Both the position numbers and the translations under genes were made by a program. Positions 1-7,912 of a stretch of 64,000 bases of DNA are shown in pieces (within the stretch, counting starts at the first letter, position 1; each line of letters starts with the position of its first letter). Under the pieces are notes generated by a model that was not told the DNA's origin, did no database searches, and saw nothing but the letters and a program-made list of their open reading frames with translations. The stretch lies in assembly GCF_000735135.1 (NCBI RefSeq), contig NZ_JPLZ01000006.1, forward strand, positions 1,612,001 to 1,676,000. Reading direction: 5' to 3'. Source of the stretch: Chryseobacterium sp. FH1 (GTDB taxonomy: Bacteria; Bacteroidota; Bacteroidia; Flavobacteriales; Weeksellaceae).

Positions 1-87
1 AAGTACAACATTGATCTTGTCCTGAGAATAGATCAAGGAATTGAAAAATATCAGAGAAAGAACAAAAAATATTTTAGCAGTTTTCAT
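1..87 (-). CDS. Secreted protein of unknown function, 5' end only
   Basis: The first 29 codons of a minus-strand gene whose remainder lies left of the window. The ATG is at 87..85. The visible peptide begins MKTAKIFFVLSLIFFNSL and continues IYSQDKINVVL: a lysine, a hydrophobic core of about 15 residues and then a YSQ-D junction, which is the usual form of a Sec signal peptide with cleavage after Gln or Ser-Gln in Flavobacteriia. The frame is open to the edge. A good TAnnTTTG promoter box lies upstream (109-116). Nothing of the mature protein is visible, so its function cannot be given. Confidence 0.7.
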   Translation of the reverse strand, partial: MKTAKIFFVLSLIFFNSLIYSQDKINVVL

Positions 88-108
88 AGCATTGAATTAT
101 TAACGGAC

Positions 109-139
109 CAAAAGTAAAATCGAAAAGGTTTTATATCAA
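109..139 (-). promoter_or_regulatory. Bacteroidota-type promoter for the leftmost minus-strand gene
   Basis: Read on the minus strand: TTG at 139..137, a 20-base spacer, then TACTTTTG at 116..109, matching the TTG / TAnnTTTG consensus. The start codon is 21 bases further on. Confidence 0.5.
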
Positions 140-234
140 TTATAATCGCTGAAAATGGATTTTTGTCCGTCAGAATTTAATTTTTCATCGATGAAGAAAA
201 ATCATTATTTTTATCGGGAAATAAATCAAAAACT

Positions 235-1347
235 ATGTCGATCAACAGACGAGACTGGCTGAAAACCGCTTTCCTGGGAAGTGCAGCACTCACACTTTCC
301 CCACTTGAATTCCTTGCGAAAAATACCCCAAATTTCCACGAACTGAAGAACGATGACAAAACCATCCGCCTTTGTTTCAACGAGAATCCGTTTGGTGTTT
401 CCCCGAAAGCTTTGGAAGCGATGCAAAAAAGCCTGAGTCTTTCCTCGATGTATGATTTCAAATTTGCGGATACTTTGAGTGCGAAACTGGCAGAGAAAAA
501 CCAGTTGAAACAAGAAAATATTTTAGTTTCGGCGGGTTCGTCTTTTTTGTTGGAATTGATCATTAAGTATGTTTCGTTGGACAAAGGACATTTCATTATT
601 CCAGATCCGTCTTTCACTATTTTTGAACCGATTGGCGAATTTCTGGGAATGTCAAAAACCGTTATTCCTTTGAATGAACAAAAGCGAATCGACCTCGATA
701 AAATGAAAAGGTCAATACGAAATGATACAAAACTGATTTACATTTGCAACCCGAATAATCCAACTGGAGATTTGCTTTCAAGAATGGAAATTGAAAGTTT
801 CATCAAGTCTGTTCCTGACAATATCACAATTCTGGTCGACGAAGCTTACATCGAATTTACCAATCAAAAATCTTTGGCAGATCTTGTGGATATTTATAAA
901 AATCTGATTGTAACGAGAACATTTTCCAAGCTTTATGGTTTCGCTGGTGCAAGATTAGGCTATGCAATCGGTCATCCGAAAATGATTACAGAATTGAAAA
1001 AACTTCAAAGCTGGAGCGGTGCAGAAATCAGCGTAACAACTATGGCTGGCGCAATATCTGCGATGGAAGACCAGGAATTCATTTCCAAAGTATTGAATAA
1101 CAATCAAAAAGTGAAAGATTTTACAATGTCTGAATTTCAAAAAAGAGGCATCAAAACCATTCCGTCTTCTGCCAATTTTATTTATTTCTCATTGGAAAAT
1201 TACAAGGAAAATTATTTCAAAAAATTAAAAGATGCGAAAATCCTTGGCGGAAAAACCTATGAGCAGAATGAAAAATGGACGAGAATAAGTTTGGGGACAA
1301 TGGAGGAGATGAAGAAGTATTTTGAAGTAATTTCTTTAAAAAAGTAA
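235..1347 (+). CDS. HisC-family PLP aminotransferase with a Tat signal peptide
   Basis: Fold type I PLP aminotransferase of the histidinol-phosphate aminotransferase family, 370 residues. Visible motifs are NPNNPTG (about residue 173), the PLP-phenol Asp in LVDEAY, the Schiff-base lysine in TFSKLYGFAGARLGY and the substrate Arg in RISLGT near the end. The N-terminus is unusual: NRRDWLKTAF followed by a hydrophobic stretch ending at SPLEFLA reads as a twin-arginine (Tat) signal peptide, so the folded, PLP-loaded enzyme is probably exported. No his genes are nearby, so a role in histidine synthesis is doubtful; the substrate is unknown. The next gene starts 1 base after the stop, though it differs strongly in composition. 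Confidence 0.85.
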   Translation: MSINRRDWLKTAFLGSAALTLSPLEFLAKNTPNFHELKNDDKTIRLCFNENPFGVSPKALEAMQKSLSLSSMYDFKFADTLSAKLAEKNQLKQENILVSAGSSFLLELIIKYVSLDKGHFIIPDPSFTIFEPIGEFLGMSKTVIPLNEQKRIDLDKMKRSIRNDTKLIYICNPNNPTGDLLSRMEIESFIKSVPDNITILVDEAYIEFTNQKSLADLVDIYKNLIVTRTFSKLYGFAGARLGYAIGHPKMITELKKLQSWSGAEISVTTMAGAISAMEDQEFISKVLNNNQKVKDFTMSEFQKRGIKTIPSSANFIYFSLENYKENYFKKLKDAKILGGKTYEQNEKWTRISLGTMEEMKKYFEVISLKK

Positions 1348-1348
1348 G

Positions 1349-1882
1349 ATGATGAAAGTGAAATTTACTAAAATATTTTTTTTCTCTTTTATTTTAATTT
1401 CTATTCAGTGTCTATCTCAAAATGGATTATTTGACAAGAATAGATTAAAAATACAACAAGAAGTGCATCTTATTGATAGTCTTAACATATTAAGTTTAGA
1501 TTCCGTTAAGCTATTAATAAACGATAGTATAAATGTTAATGTTAAAAAATTTACTGATAGAATAGTTGCTAAAAATGTTTTAAGAAATAGCAATACTAAT
1601 TTTGAAATTAAATATTATTTGAAAAATGGAGAATTATTTTTTATCAAAATTGAAGAACAAAGTACAAATTTATCAGATTTAAAAAAGCACACAGAATATT
1701 ACATTTCAAAAAATAAAATTTCAGATGTAAATTATTATCGTAATATGAGAATTTGTTTACCAATTTCTTTAGATGCCGATATTGATAAACAATTTGGCTA
1801 TAACAAAAATCTTAGTGAAAACTTTATGAAAAAATATGTTTTTCAATTATACAAGAAAATAAATAAAACATTAAGATTGTAA
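1349..1882 (+). CDS. Secreted protein of unknown function, very AT-rich
   Basis: 177 residues beginning with a signal peptide (FTKIFFFSFILISIQCLSQ, cleavage expected after LSQ). The rest is rich in Lys, Asn, Ile and Ser with no domain I recognise. Codon use is far more AT-rich than in the preceding aminotransferase gene (long runs of AAA, AAT, ATT), which could mean recent acquisition or weak selection. It starts one base after the stop of the upstream gene and ends 4 bases before the converging AraC gene, so it may be cotranscribed with the aminotransferase. Two ATG codons stand in tandem at the start; either could be used. Confidence 0.65.
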   Translation: MMKVKFTKIFFFSFILISIQCLSQNGLFDKNRLKIQQEVHLIDSLNILSLDSVKLLINDSINVNVKKFTDRIVAKNVLRNSNTNFEIKYYLKNGELFFIKIEEQSTNLSDLKKHTEYYISKNKISDVNYYRNMRICLPISLDADIDKQFGYNKNLSENFMKKYVFQLYKKINKTLRL

Positions 1883-1886
1883 GTAA

Positions 1887-2759
1887 TCACGCCATAATAT
1901 TACTAAACTCTTTCCGATACTGCGACGGACTTTTCTGCGTATGTTCCTTAAAAGTTTTGTTGAAATAACTGAAGTTGTTGAAGCCACTTTCAAAACAGAT
2001 TTCTGTAATGCTCATCGGCTGTTCTGCCAAAAGTTTTAATGAGTGCGTGATGCGATATTCATTCACAAATTGCGTGAAAGTTTTGTTGGTAATCTTTTTA
2101 AAATATCTACAAAACGAAGGAACCGTCATCGTCGCCAAACCTGAAACTTCTTCCAAACTGATCTGGTTTTTAAAATTATCTTTCACGTGGTTGAAGATCA
2201 GATTGATTCTGTCGTTATCTTCTTTTTGTGTCTGCAAATAGTACTTTCCTGCATTCAGGATTTTGAAATCGTTGGTGTGAGCGAGTTCGTCCAAAATATC
2301 AATCAGTTTTACCAATTTGTCCAAAGATGAGGATTTTACCAACGCATCCATTTTGCTTGCCATTGCTCTCTTTATCTTTTCGCCAAAGACAATTCCGCTT
2401 TTTGCAGTTTCCAGCATTTGGAAAATCCGGTTCATTTCTGGCGCGTTCCAAAATTCGGATCCCAGAAAATCTTGTGAAAATTGGATGACAATCTCGTACT
2501 CGTTTTTCGTGTTTTCATTCGTCATTCCGCAATGTGGCAAGTTACTGCCAATCAGAATCAAATCGCCTTCTGTGAAGTAGGAAATATTACTTCCAATCTG
2601 TCTTTTTCCCGATCCGCCACAGACAAAAATCAGTTCAATCTCGGGATGATAATGCCAAACGTGCGATTTTATATTTTCGTTTTTTGAGAAATGAAGACAC
2701 GTGAAACTACTGCCAATATTGGGTTTTATCGATTCGAAAGCTGGATTGAAATGTTTCAT
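1887..2759 (-). CDS. AraC-family transcriptional regulator with cupin sensor domain
   Basis: 290 residues from the ATG at 2759 (MKHFNPAFES). An upstream in-frame extension of 20 residues is possible but reads as non-coding. The N-terminal half has a cupin-type pocket pattern (HYHPEIELIFV, then SNLPHCG), typical of regulators that sense sugars or small ligands. The C-terminal 100 residues hold two helix-turn-helix motifs: SLEEVSGLATMTVPSFCRYFKK, and SITEICFESGFNNFSYFNKTFKE followed by SPSQYRKE, the signature end of AraC proteins. No target operon is adjacent on the same strand; the divergent secreted-protein gene at 2940 is a candidate target. Confidence 0.9.
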   Translation of the reverse strand: MKHFNPAFESIKPNIGSSFTCLHFSKNENIKSHVWHYHPEIELIFVCGGSGKRQIGSNISYFTEGDLILIGSNLPHCGMTNENTKNEYEIVIQFSQDFLGSEFWNAPEMNRIFQMLETAKSGIVFGEKIKRAMASKMDALVKSSSLDKLVKLIDILDELAHTNDFKILNAGKYYLQTQKEDNDRINLIFNHVKDNFKNQISLEEVSGLATMTVPSFCRYFKKITNKTFTQFVNEYRITHSLKLLAEQPMSITEICFESGFNNFSYFNKTFKEHTQKSPSQYRKEFSNIMA

Positions 2760-2873
2760 TAGAAATAACTTGATACAAAAGTACGAAAAGAAAATTATAT
2801 GTTCAATATTGTCTGTCATTGATTAGTTAACATTTAGTTTATGTTAATATAGAACATATTTGTGAAAATCGCA

Positions 2874-2907
2874 TTGTATCAATGATTCAAGATCCGACAT
2901 AAATTTG
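2874..2907 (+). promoter_or_regulatory. Promoter for the gene at 2940
   Basis: TTG at 2874-2876, 23-base spacer, TAAATTTG at 2900-2907, followed by a 32-base leader to the ATG. The spacer is at the long end of what is usual. Confidence 0.4.
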
Positions 2908-2939
2908 CAGTATTAATAATCAAATAAAAAAATACTGTT

Positions 2940-3533
2940 ATGAACAAATTAATGAAATTAAGTTTACTTGCTGGATTAATGTTTTTTTCTGCAAGCTTAA
3001 TGGGAAGAGATAAGGATTTTTCGGTTTCGATAGGAGAGGTAAAACAAAAGACCATTCGTTTCGGAGTTTCCAATGCAAAAAATGTATCGCTTTATATATA
3101 CAACGGAGACAGAGGTGAAGTTTTTTCTGATAAGATCATCAATCTTGACAATGTCGAAAAGTCTTATAATATGAATGATATGGCTTCTGGAACTTACTAT
3201 CTGGTTGCAGAGTCTGATTCTAAAATTGAAAAATACAAAATCACTGTGGACGAAAAACAGGTGGTGGTAGATCATTCGCCAATTTCTGCGATCACGAAAC
3301 CAGAATATACGATCAACAAAAATATGGTGAAGTTGCAGATGGCAAACGTGATTGGAGACGTGAGAGTTTCTATCTATGACACAGAGAACAACACTTATTA
3401 CAGCAAAAATAACCTCGCCAAAGATGGATTGGTAAATCTGACGTTTGATTTGAATCCTGCAAATGCGGAAACATATATCATCAGCGTGGAGAAAGACGGC
3501 GACAGTTTCAGTAGAATGATTACCTTGAAATAG
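2940..3533 (+). CDS. Secreted beta-rich protein, unknown function
   Basis: 197 residues. The signal peptide MKLSLLAGLMFFSASLMG is followed by about 175 residues with an alternating pattern that suggests two beta-sandwich units. The second (from about residue 115) contains phrases like GDVRVSIYDTENNTYYSK and ends AETYIISVEKDGDSFSRMITLK. This resembles the T9SS sorting-domain style (VSIYD..., SRMITLK), but the canonical GxY and KKVLK elements are not clear, so I do not assign T9SS secretion. It is monocistronic: own promoter upstream and a strong terminator 27 bases downstream. Confidence 0.75.
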   Translation: MNKLMKLSLLAGLMFFSASLMGRDKDFSVSIGEVKQKTIRFGVSNAKNVSLYIYNGDRGEVFSDKIINLDNVEKSYNMNDMASGTYYLVAESDSKIEKYKITVDEKQVVVDHSPISAITKPEYTINKNMVKLQMANVIGDVRVSIYDTENNTYYSKNNLAKDGLVNLTFDLNPANAETYIISVEKDGDSFSRMITLK

Positions 3534-3560
3534 GTTCTTAGGTTTATATATTATTTTCTA

Positions 3561-3588
3561 AAAGCTTCATTTTTTGAAGCTTTTTTTT
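3561..3588 (+). terminator. Rho-independent terminator after the secreted-protein gene
   Basis: Perfect 9-bp stem AAAGCTTCA / TGAAGCTTT with a T-rich loop, followed by a run of T. Confidence 0.85.
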
Positions 3589-3610
3589 GTTCTAAAAGTT
3601 GATGAAAAAT

Positions 3611-3639
3611 AAAAAAGCCCAATTCACAATCGGGCTTTT
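3611..3639 (-). terminator. Rho-independent terminator of the pyruvate oxidase gene
   Basis: Stem AAAAGCCC (3613-3620) / GGGCTTTT (3632-3639). On the minus strand it is followed by a T run, and it lies just past the stop codon at 3648. Confidence 0.75.
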
Positions 3640-3647
3640 CGTTTGGT

Positions 3648-5384
3648 TTAAAGCACTTCCTTAATGTGTTTATAATTGCTGGAAATCGTATCCGCAACTT
3701 CTTTGAAATTTCCATCCAGCATCATTTTCGTCATCGCGATTCCCATTCCTTTCATTTGATCCCAACCGATTTTAGGTGGCATTGCCAATGCATTTGGATC
3801 CGTGAAAATGTTTACCAAAACTGGACCTTTTGTTTCTAAAGCATCATCAATTGCTTCCTCTACTTTTTCCGGATCGCTAACATTGATTCCTTTGATTCCA
3901 AAAGCCTGAGCCAACAATCCGAAATCTGGATTGATCATATCGGTTTCATTGTCCGGAATGCCGTTTACTTCCATTTCCAGTTTTACCATTCCTAGAGATC
4001 TGTTGTTGAAAACGATGATCTTGATTGGAAGATTGTATTGTTTAATGGTTGCGATATCGCCCAACAACATAGAAAGTCCGCCGTCTCCGCAAAGTGCGAT
4101 GACTTGTTTGCCTGGATTGGATAATTGTGCTCCGATGGCCATTGGCATCGCGTTCGCCATTGTTCCGTGATTGAAGGATCCTAATAATTTTCTCTCGCCA
4201 GTTGCATTGATGTATCTTGCACCCCAAACACAACACATTCCTGTATCGACCGTGAATATGGTGTCTTGATTAGCTTTAATGTTTAAAGTTTCTGCAACAA
4301 ATTCTGGAGAGATGTGATTTTCTTTTCCTTTGTCTTCAACGTAGGATTGTAGATTATTTTTTACTTTTTCATAAAACTCTAATTGTCTATCTAGAAATTC
4401 TCTGTTGTCATTGATTTTGATTAATGGTAAAAGACTTACTAATGAATCTTTGATTTTTCCTGCAAATCCTCTCGTCAATTGCGCACGTCTTCCTAAACGT
4501 TCCGGCTTGTCATCGATTTGAATGATGACTTTATCAACAGGCATAAATTTCACATAAGGAAAATCTGTCCCAAGCAATAAAATAACATCAGCCTCGTGCA
4601 TCGCTTTGAAAGCGGAAGGCAAACCCAGAAGTCCAGTCATTCCCACTTCGTAAGGATTATCATACTGGATTCCCATTTTTCCACGGAACGAATATCCAAT
4701 TGGTGCTTTCAGTTTTTCTGCTAAAGCAATTACTTCTGTATGAGCATCTGAAGCACCAATTCCACAATAGATTGCCACTTTTTTCCCCGAATTTAGATGG
4801 TCAGCAATCCAATCGGTTTCTTCTTCTGAAGGAATAATTCTAGGATTTGTTTTAAAGACTATATCTGAGCTGATATTTTTCACAGAATCGGCTTCAAAAA
4901 GATCTCCGGGCATTCCTAAAACTGCCACACCTTTTTGCGAAATTGCGTGTTGCAAAGCCGCCTGTAACATTCGCGGAGCCTGTTCAGGCGTTGTTGCAAT
5001 TTGATTGTAAACAGAACAGTCATCAAACAATTTGATCGTATTCGTCTCCTGAAAATAAGAAGTCCCAAACTCTGAACTTTCACAAGTTGATGCGATGGCC
5101 AGAACGGGAACATTTGCACGATTAGCTTCGTAAAGCCCGTTGATCAGATGAACGTGACCTGGACCAGAACTTCCTGCACAAACCGCAAGACCTTCCAACT
5201 CAGCTTCTGCAGCGGCAGCAAAGGCTCCAACTTCCTCGTGTCTTACGTGGATCCATTTGATAGAACCTTCACGTTTGATGGCGTCATTTAAAAAATTAAG
5301 GCTGTCACCAGTGACAGCATACAAGCGTTTAACTCCCGTTTTAACTAGGATTTCGACAAATTGGTCAGCGATATTTTTAGACAT
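3648..5384 (-). CDS. poxB: Pyruvate oxidase / ubiquinone-type pyruvate dehydrogenase, ThDP-dependent
   Basis: 578 residues, close to E. coli PoxB (572) in length and order of motifs. The family oxidatively decarboxylates pyruvate to acetate and CO2 using ThDP and FAD and passes electrons to membrane quinone. Visible: the catalytic glutamate in RHEEVGAFAAAAEAEL (about residue 50), AVCAGSSGPGHVHLINGLYEA, the phrase NPYEVGMTGLLG, and the ThDP/Mg motif CGDGGLSMLLGDIATI with downstream FNNRSLGMV. LLGSFNHGTMANAMP is shared almost word for word with PoxB. Single gene with its own terminator; no acs or ackA adjacent. Which electron acceptor it uses in this organism (menaquinone is likely) is inference. 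Confidence 0.88.
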   Translation of the reverse strand: MSKNIADQFVEILVKTGVKRLYAVTGDSLNFLNDAIKREGSIKWIHVRHEEVGAFAAAAEAELEGLAVCAGSSGPGHVHLINGLYEANRANVPVLAIASTCESSEFGTSYFQETNTIKLFDDCSVYNQIATTPEQAPRMLQAALQHAISQKGVAVLGMPGDLFEADSVKNISSDIVFKTNPRIIPSEEETDWIADHLNSGKKVAIYCGIGASDAHTEVIALAEKLKAPIGYSFRGKMGIQYDNPYEVGMTGLLGLPSAFKAMHEADVILLLGTDFPYVKFMPVDKVIIQIDDKPERLGRRAQLTRGFAGKIKDSLVSLLPLIKINDNREFLDRQLEFYEKVKNNLQSYVEDKGKENHISPEFVAETLNIKANQDTIFTVDTGMCCVWGARYINATGERKLLGSFNHGTMANAMPMAIGAQLSNPGKQVIALCGDGGLSMLLGDIATIKQYNLPIKIIVFNNRSLGMVKLEMEVNGIPDNETDMINPDFGLLAQAFGIKGINVSDPEKVEEAIDDALETKGPVLVNIFTDPNALAMPPKIGWDQMKGMGIAMTKMMLDGNFKEVADTISSNYKHIKEVL

Positions 5385-5468
5385 AGTTTTATGAGTTTAA
5401 TTAAAAATAAAAATTCACAAAAGATGTTCCAATCAACGATATCTACTTATAATTAAATGTTAATTAAA

Positions 5469-6488
5469 TCAATGAAAATGTTTTGGGAAAGCCTCTCGTG
5501 GCGATTGTTTCAGAATGTTGAGAAGAAACCACGATTTCAGAAAACCGTAGCCGTAAGAAAACATTTGGATGTAAGTGGAAATCACCGCCATAGAACCTAT
5601 GCTGATGTTCTTTGTCACAATCCAAGCGTGGATGAAAACCAAAAACGTGTAAAGCCCGTACAAAGCGAGAATCAGCCCATTTCCCCAAACGAAGTAATGG
5701 AAAATTCCAACAAAATAACCCAACAAAAAAATACTTGGAAACCAAAAAGTGGGCTTCACATATTTTGGATGTCGTTGGTTGAGAATAGGTCTAGCGCAAC
5801 CGAATTGATACACTTGTTTTGAGAATTTTCCAAAGTCCGTTCTGCGTTTGTGGTAAACGCCAATATTGTCGTAAAACAAAGTCGTGTAGCCATTTTCCCA
5901 AAGCATCATTGACAAATCCGGATCTTCACCGATTCTCATTTCGGAAAATCCGCCAACTTGCAAAAATTTTTCCTTATTCACGCCCATATTGAAACTTCTG
6001 GGCTGAAATTTCGTCACCGCTTTTTTACTGCCACGGATTCCACCGGTTGTGAAAACTGAAGTCATCGAGTAGGAGATTGCCTTCTGCATCAAGTTGAAAC
6101 CTCGGTGCGCTTTATCTGCTCCACCAAAAGCATCGCAAGGATTTTCGATGAGATTTTTCTTAATGTTTTCAATGTAATTTGTCTCAACGATCACATCGGA
6201 ATCTACGAAAACCAACCAATCATTTTTCGCGCGTTTTGCCCCGTAATTTCTGGAAAGTCCAGGCCCGGAATTTTCTTTTCTGAAAAATTTGATGTCCAAT
6301 TGTTCTTCGAATAATTCTACAGTTGGAAGAAGTGTGATCTTGGAACCATCATCCACGATTATCACTTCAAAATCTTTGTCGGTTTGATGGGACAAGGAAT
6401 TGAGAAGCTCGAACAATTCGTCTTTTCGGTTGAAGATGGCTATGATGATGGAGATTGTCTTGTTCAAATTGTTAATCTTTAAAACCAA
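5469..6488 (-). CDS. Family 2 glycosyltransferase with C-terminal membrane segments
   Basis: About 339 residues. GT-A fold: ISIIIAIFNRKDEL, then IIVDDGS (nucleotide-sugar binding), ENSGPGLSRNYGAKRA, the metal-binding DSD in VFVDSDVIV, and GEDPDLSMMLWENGY as the acceptor-side acidic motif. The last 110 residues hold about three hydrophobic helices (FWFPSIFLLGYFVGIFHYF, LILALYGLYTFLVFIHAW and one more), so it is membrane-associated. No ATG is available: the frame opens with TTG at 6488, and a second TTG at 6467, 7 codons later, is as plausible because it lies 4 bases after the stop of the small upstream gene, suggesting coupling. The sugar and acceptor are unknown. Confidence 0.85.
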   Translation of the reverse strand: MVLKINNLNKTISIIIAIFNRKDELFELLNSLSHQTDKDFEVIIVDDGSKITLLPTVELFEEQLDIKFFRKENSGPGLSRNYGAKRAKNDWLVFVDSDVIVETNYIENIKKNLIENPCDAFGGADKAHRGFNLMQKAISYSMTSVFTTGGIRGSKKAVTKFQPRSFNMGVNKEKFLQVGGFSEMRIGEDPDLSMMLWENGYTTLFYDNIGVYHKRRTDFGKFSKQVYQFGCARPILNQRHPKYVKPTFWFPSIFLLGYFVGIFHYFVWGNGLILALYGLYTFLVFIHAWIVTKNISIGSMAVISTYIQMFSYGYGFLKSWFLLNILKQSPREAFPKHFH

Positions 6489-6639
6489 AAATTCCGATTG
6501 CTAAAAATATTAAACTTAGGGAAAACCAACTTACAATGTTTCTGATTTTTGACGTATTTATTTCTCTGTAATTATTTACATATTTTCGATATTCCCAAAT
6601 ACCTAAAATGAAAAATATTACTGATAAAATATAGAACAC
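6472..6639 (-). CDS. Small two-helix membrane protein (55 aa), GTG start
   Basis: A short frame between the methyltransferase and the glycosyltransferase. It starts with GTG at 6639, one base after the methyltransferase stop, and stops at 6472, overlapping the longest form of the glycosyltransferase. The peptide starts (f)MFYILSVIFFILGIWEYRK, has a polar loop (YVNNYREINTSKIRN), then a second helix IVSWFSLSLIFLAIGIFGF and ends KD. Two well-formed hydrophobic helices with charged loop and ends, plus tight packing between two coding genes, argue that it is real. No known family recognised. Confidence 0.55.
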   Translation of the reverse strand: MFYILSVIFFILGIWEYRKYVNNYREINTSKIRNIVSWFSLSLIFLAIGIFGFKD

Positions 6640-6640
6640 T

Positions 6641-7810
6641 TTATTCCGCTTCCTTATTCATATATTTCCCTTTCTTAGATCCATCATACATTTCATATTG
6701 CAGGAATCTTGTTTCCAATTTCCCATTGAACAATTTGATTTTTCTTGATGGTCTCAATCCAATTTTCTTCGGCGCGTCAAGATCTGCAGAGATCAGCCAA
6801 GCCAAAGTGTTTGGATAATGTTGTTTGAAAGTATCGCCGATCTTCTTGTAGAAATCATCATCATTAATAGAAATTCTCTCATCATAAGGCGGATTGAAAA
6901 CCATCAACAACGGGAACAAATCTTTCTCAGATTCAAAGAAATCTTTGTTTCTAAGTGTAATGATATCTTCCATCTCGGCAGATTCTATGTTGATGTGCGC
7001 AATGTCAAGAGCTTCAGGATCAATATCATAACCCACGATTTTTCCTGTGAATTCTCTCACACGATTCAATCGTACTTCTTTGATGGTTTTGAATAATTCA
7101 GAATCGTAGTTTTTCCAGTTTTGGAAACCGAAATATCTTCTGAAAGTCTGCGCTGGCAAATCCATCGCAATCATCGCTGCTTCTATCAACAATGTTCCGG
7201 AACCACACATCGGGTCTAGGAAATTTCCCTTTCCGTCCCAACCTGCCAATTGCAACATTCCCGAAGCCAAAACTTCGTTGATCGGTGCAACAGTTTGCTC
7301 CTTTCTGTAACCACGTTTGAAAAGCGGATCGCCGGAACTATCAATGGAAATCGTTACCAATTCTCTATCGATGTGAAGATGGAATTTGATATCCGGATTG
7401 TCCTTGTTCACGCTAGGTCTCATCTTATGTTTGTCCTGAAAATAATCCACGATGGCGTCTTTCATTTTCAAAGTCATAAACTGAGAATGGTGAAATCTCT
7501 CAGAATTTACAGTCGCGTCTATCGCAAAAGTCTGGTTTTTGTCCAAGAACTCGTCCCATTCAAACTTGAAAAGCTTATCGTAATATTTACTTTCATTGTA
7601 AGCCTTGAATTCCATAATCGGAATGATGATCTTAACGGCAGTTCTGCAAGAATAATTGAGTTTGTAAAGGAATCCTAAATCGCCTTCGCAAGTGACTGCA
7701 CGATTTTTGACTTCCACATTTTTACCTCCCAATTTCTTGATTTCTTCTGCCAAAATCTGTTCTAATCCGAAAAAAGTCTTGACCTGTATCTGTAGATTTT
7801 CTATATCCAT
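6641..7810 (-). CDS. THUMP-domain 23S rRNA guanine-N2 methyltransferase, RlmL-like
   Basis: 389 residues. The N-terminal 165 residues form a ferredoxin-like plus THUMP RNA-binding region (QVKTFFGLEQILAEEIKKLGG at the start). The C-terminal half is a Rossmann methyltransferase with FLDPMCGSGTLLIEAAMIA (SAM motif), GYDIDPEALDIA, and the N6/N2-type catalytic motif FNPPYDERI. This matches the N-terminal methyltransferase half of E. coli RlmL (m2G2445 of 23S rRNA); the RlmK half is absent, as is usual outside gammaproteobacteria. The ATG lies exactly 4 bases after a TAATTTTG promoter box, so the mRNA is probably leaderless. The 55-aa membrane protein and the glycosyltransferase may follow in the same transcript. 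Confidence 0.88.
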   Translation of the reverse strand: MDIENLQIQVKTFFGLEQILAEEIKKLGGKNVEVKNRAVTCEGDLGFLYKLNYSCRTAVKIIIPIMEFKAYNESKYYDKLFKFEWDEFLDKNQTFAIDATVNSERFHHSQFMTLKMKDAIVDYFQDKHKMRPSVNKDNPDIKFHLHIDRELVTISIDSSGDPLFKRGYRKEQTVAPINEVLASGMLQLAGWDGKGNFLDPMCGSGTLLIEAAMIAMDLPAQTFRRYFGFQNWKNYDSELFKTIKEVRLNRVREFTGKIVGYDIDPEALDIAHINIESAEMEDIITLRNKDFFESEKDLFPLLMVFNPPYDERISINDDDFYKKIGDTFKQHYPNTLAWLISADLDAPKKIGLRPSRKIKLFNGKLETRFLQYEMYDGSKKGKYMNKEAE

Positions 7811-7814
7811 TCTG

Positions 7815-7822
7815 CAAAATTA
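7815..7822 (-). promoter_or_regulatory. -7 box TAATTTTG four bases before the RlmL-like ATG
   Basis: TAATTTTG on the minus strand (7822..7815), then 4 bases and the ATG at 7810. No clear TTTG is seen at the -33 position. Confidence 0.45.
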
Positions 7823-7878
7823 ATGAATGATAATCGATAAATGATAAATGATTTGAAAAATCTATCATCTATATTCTA

Positions 7879-7908
7879 TTTGTCTCACGTCTATTTTCAC
7901 TATTTTTG
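7879..7908 (+). promoter_or_regulatory. Bacteroidota promoter of the methyltransferase-ZIP operon
   Basis: TTTG at 7879-7882, an 18-base spacer and TATTTTTG at 7901-7908: a full match to the sigma-ABfr consensus. The ATG at 7913 follows after 4 bases, so transcription should start at or within a base or two of the start codon. Confidence 0.7.
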
Positions 7909-7912
7909 CAAA

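Noticed and set aside
5385-5468. Thiamine pyrophosphate riboswitch before the ThDP enzyme gene
   Set aside because: The short leader holds none of the conserved THI-box segments (CUGAGA, ACCUGA).
5457-5822. 121-codon plus-strand frame opposite the glycosyltransferase end
   Set aside because: Lies antisense to the membrane helices of the GT2 gene; no signal, motif or ribosome binding site.
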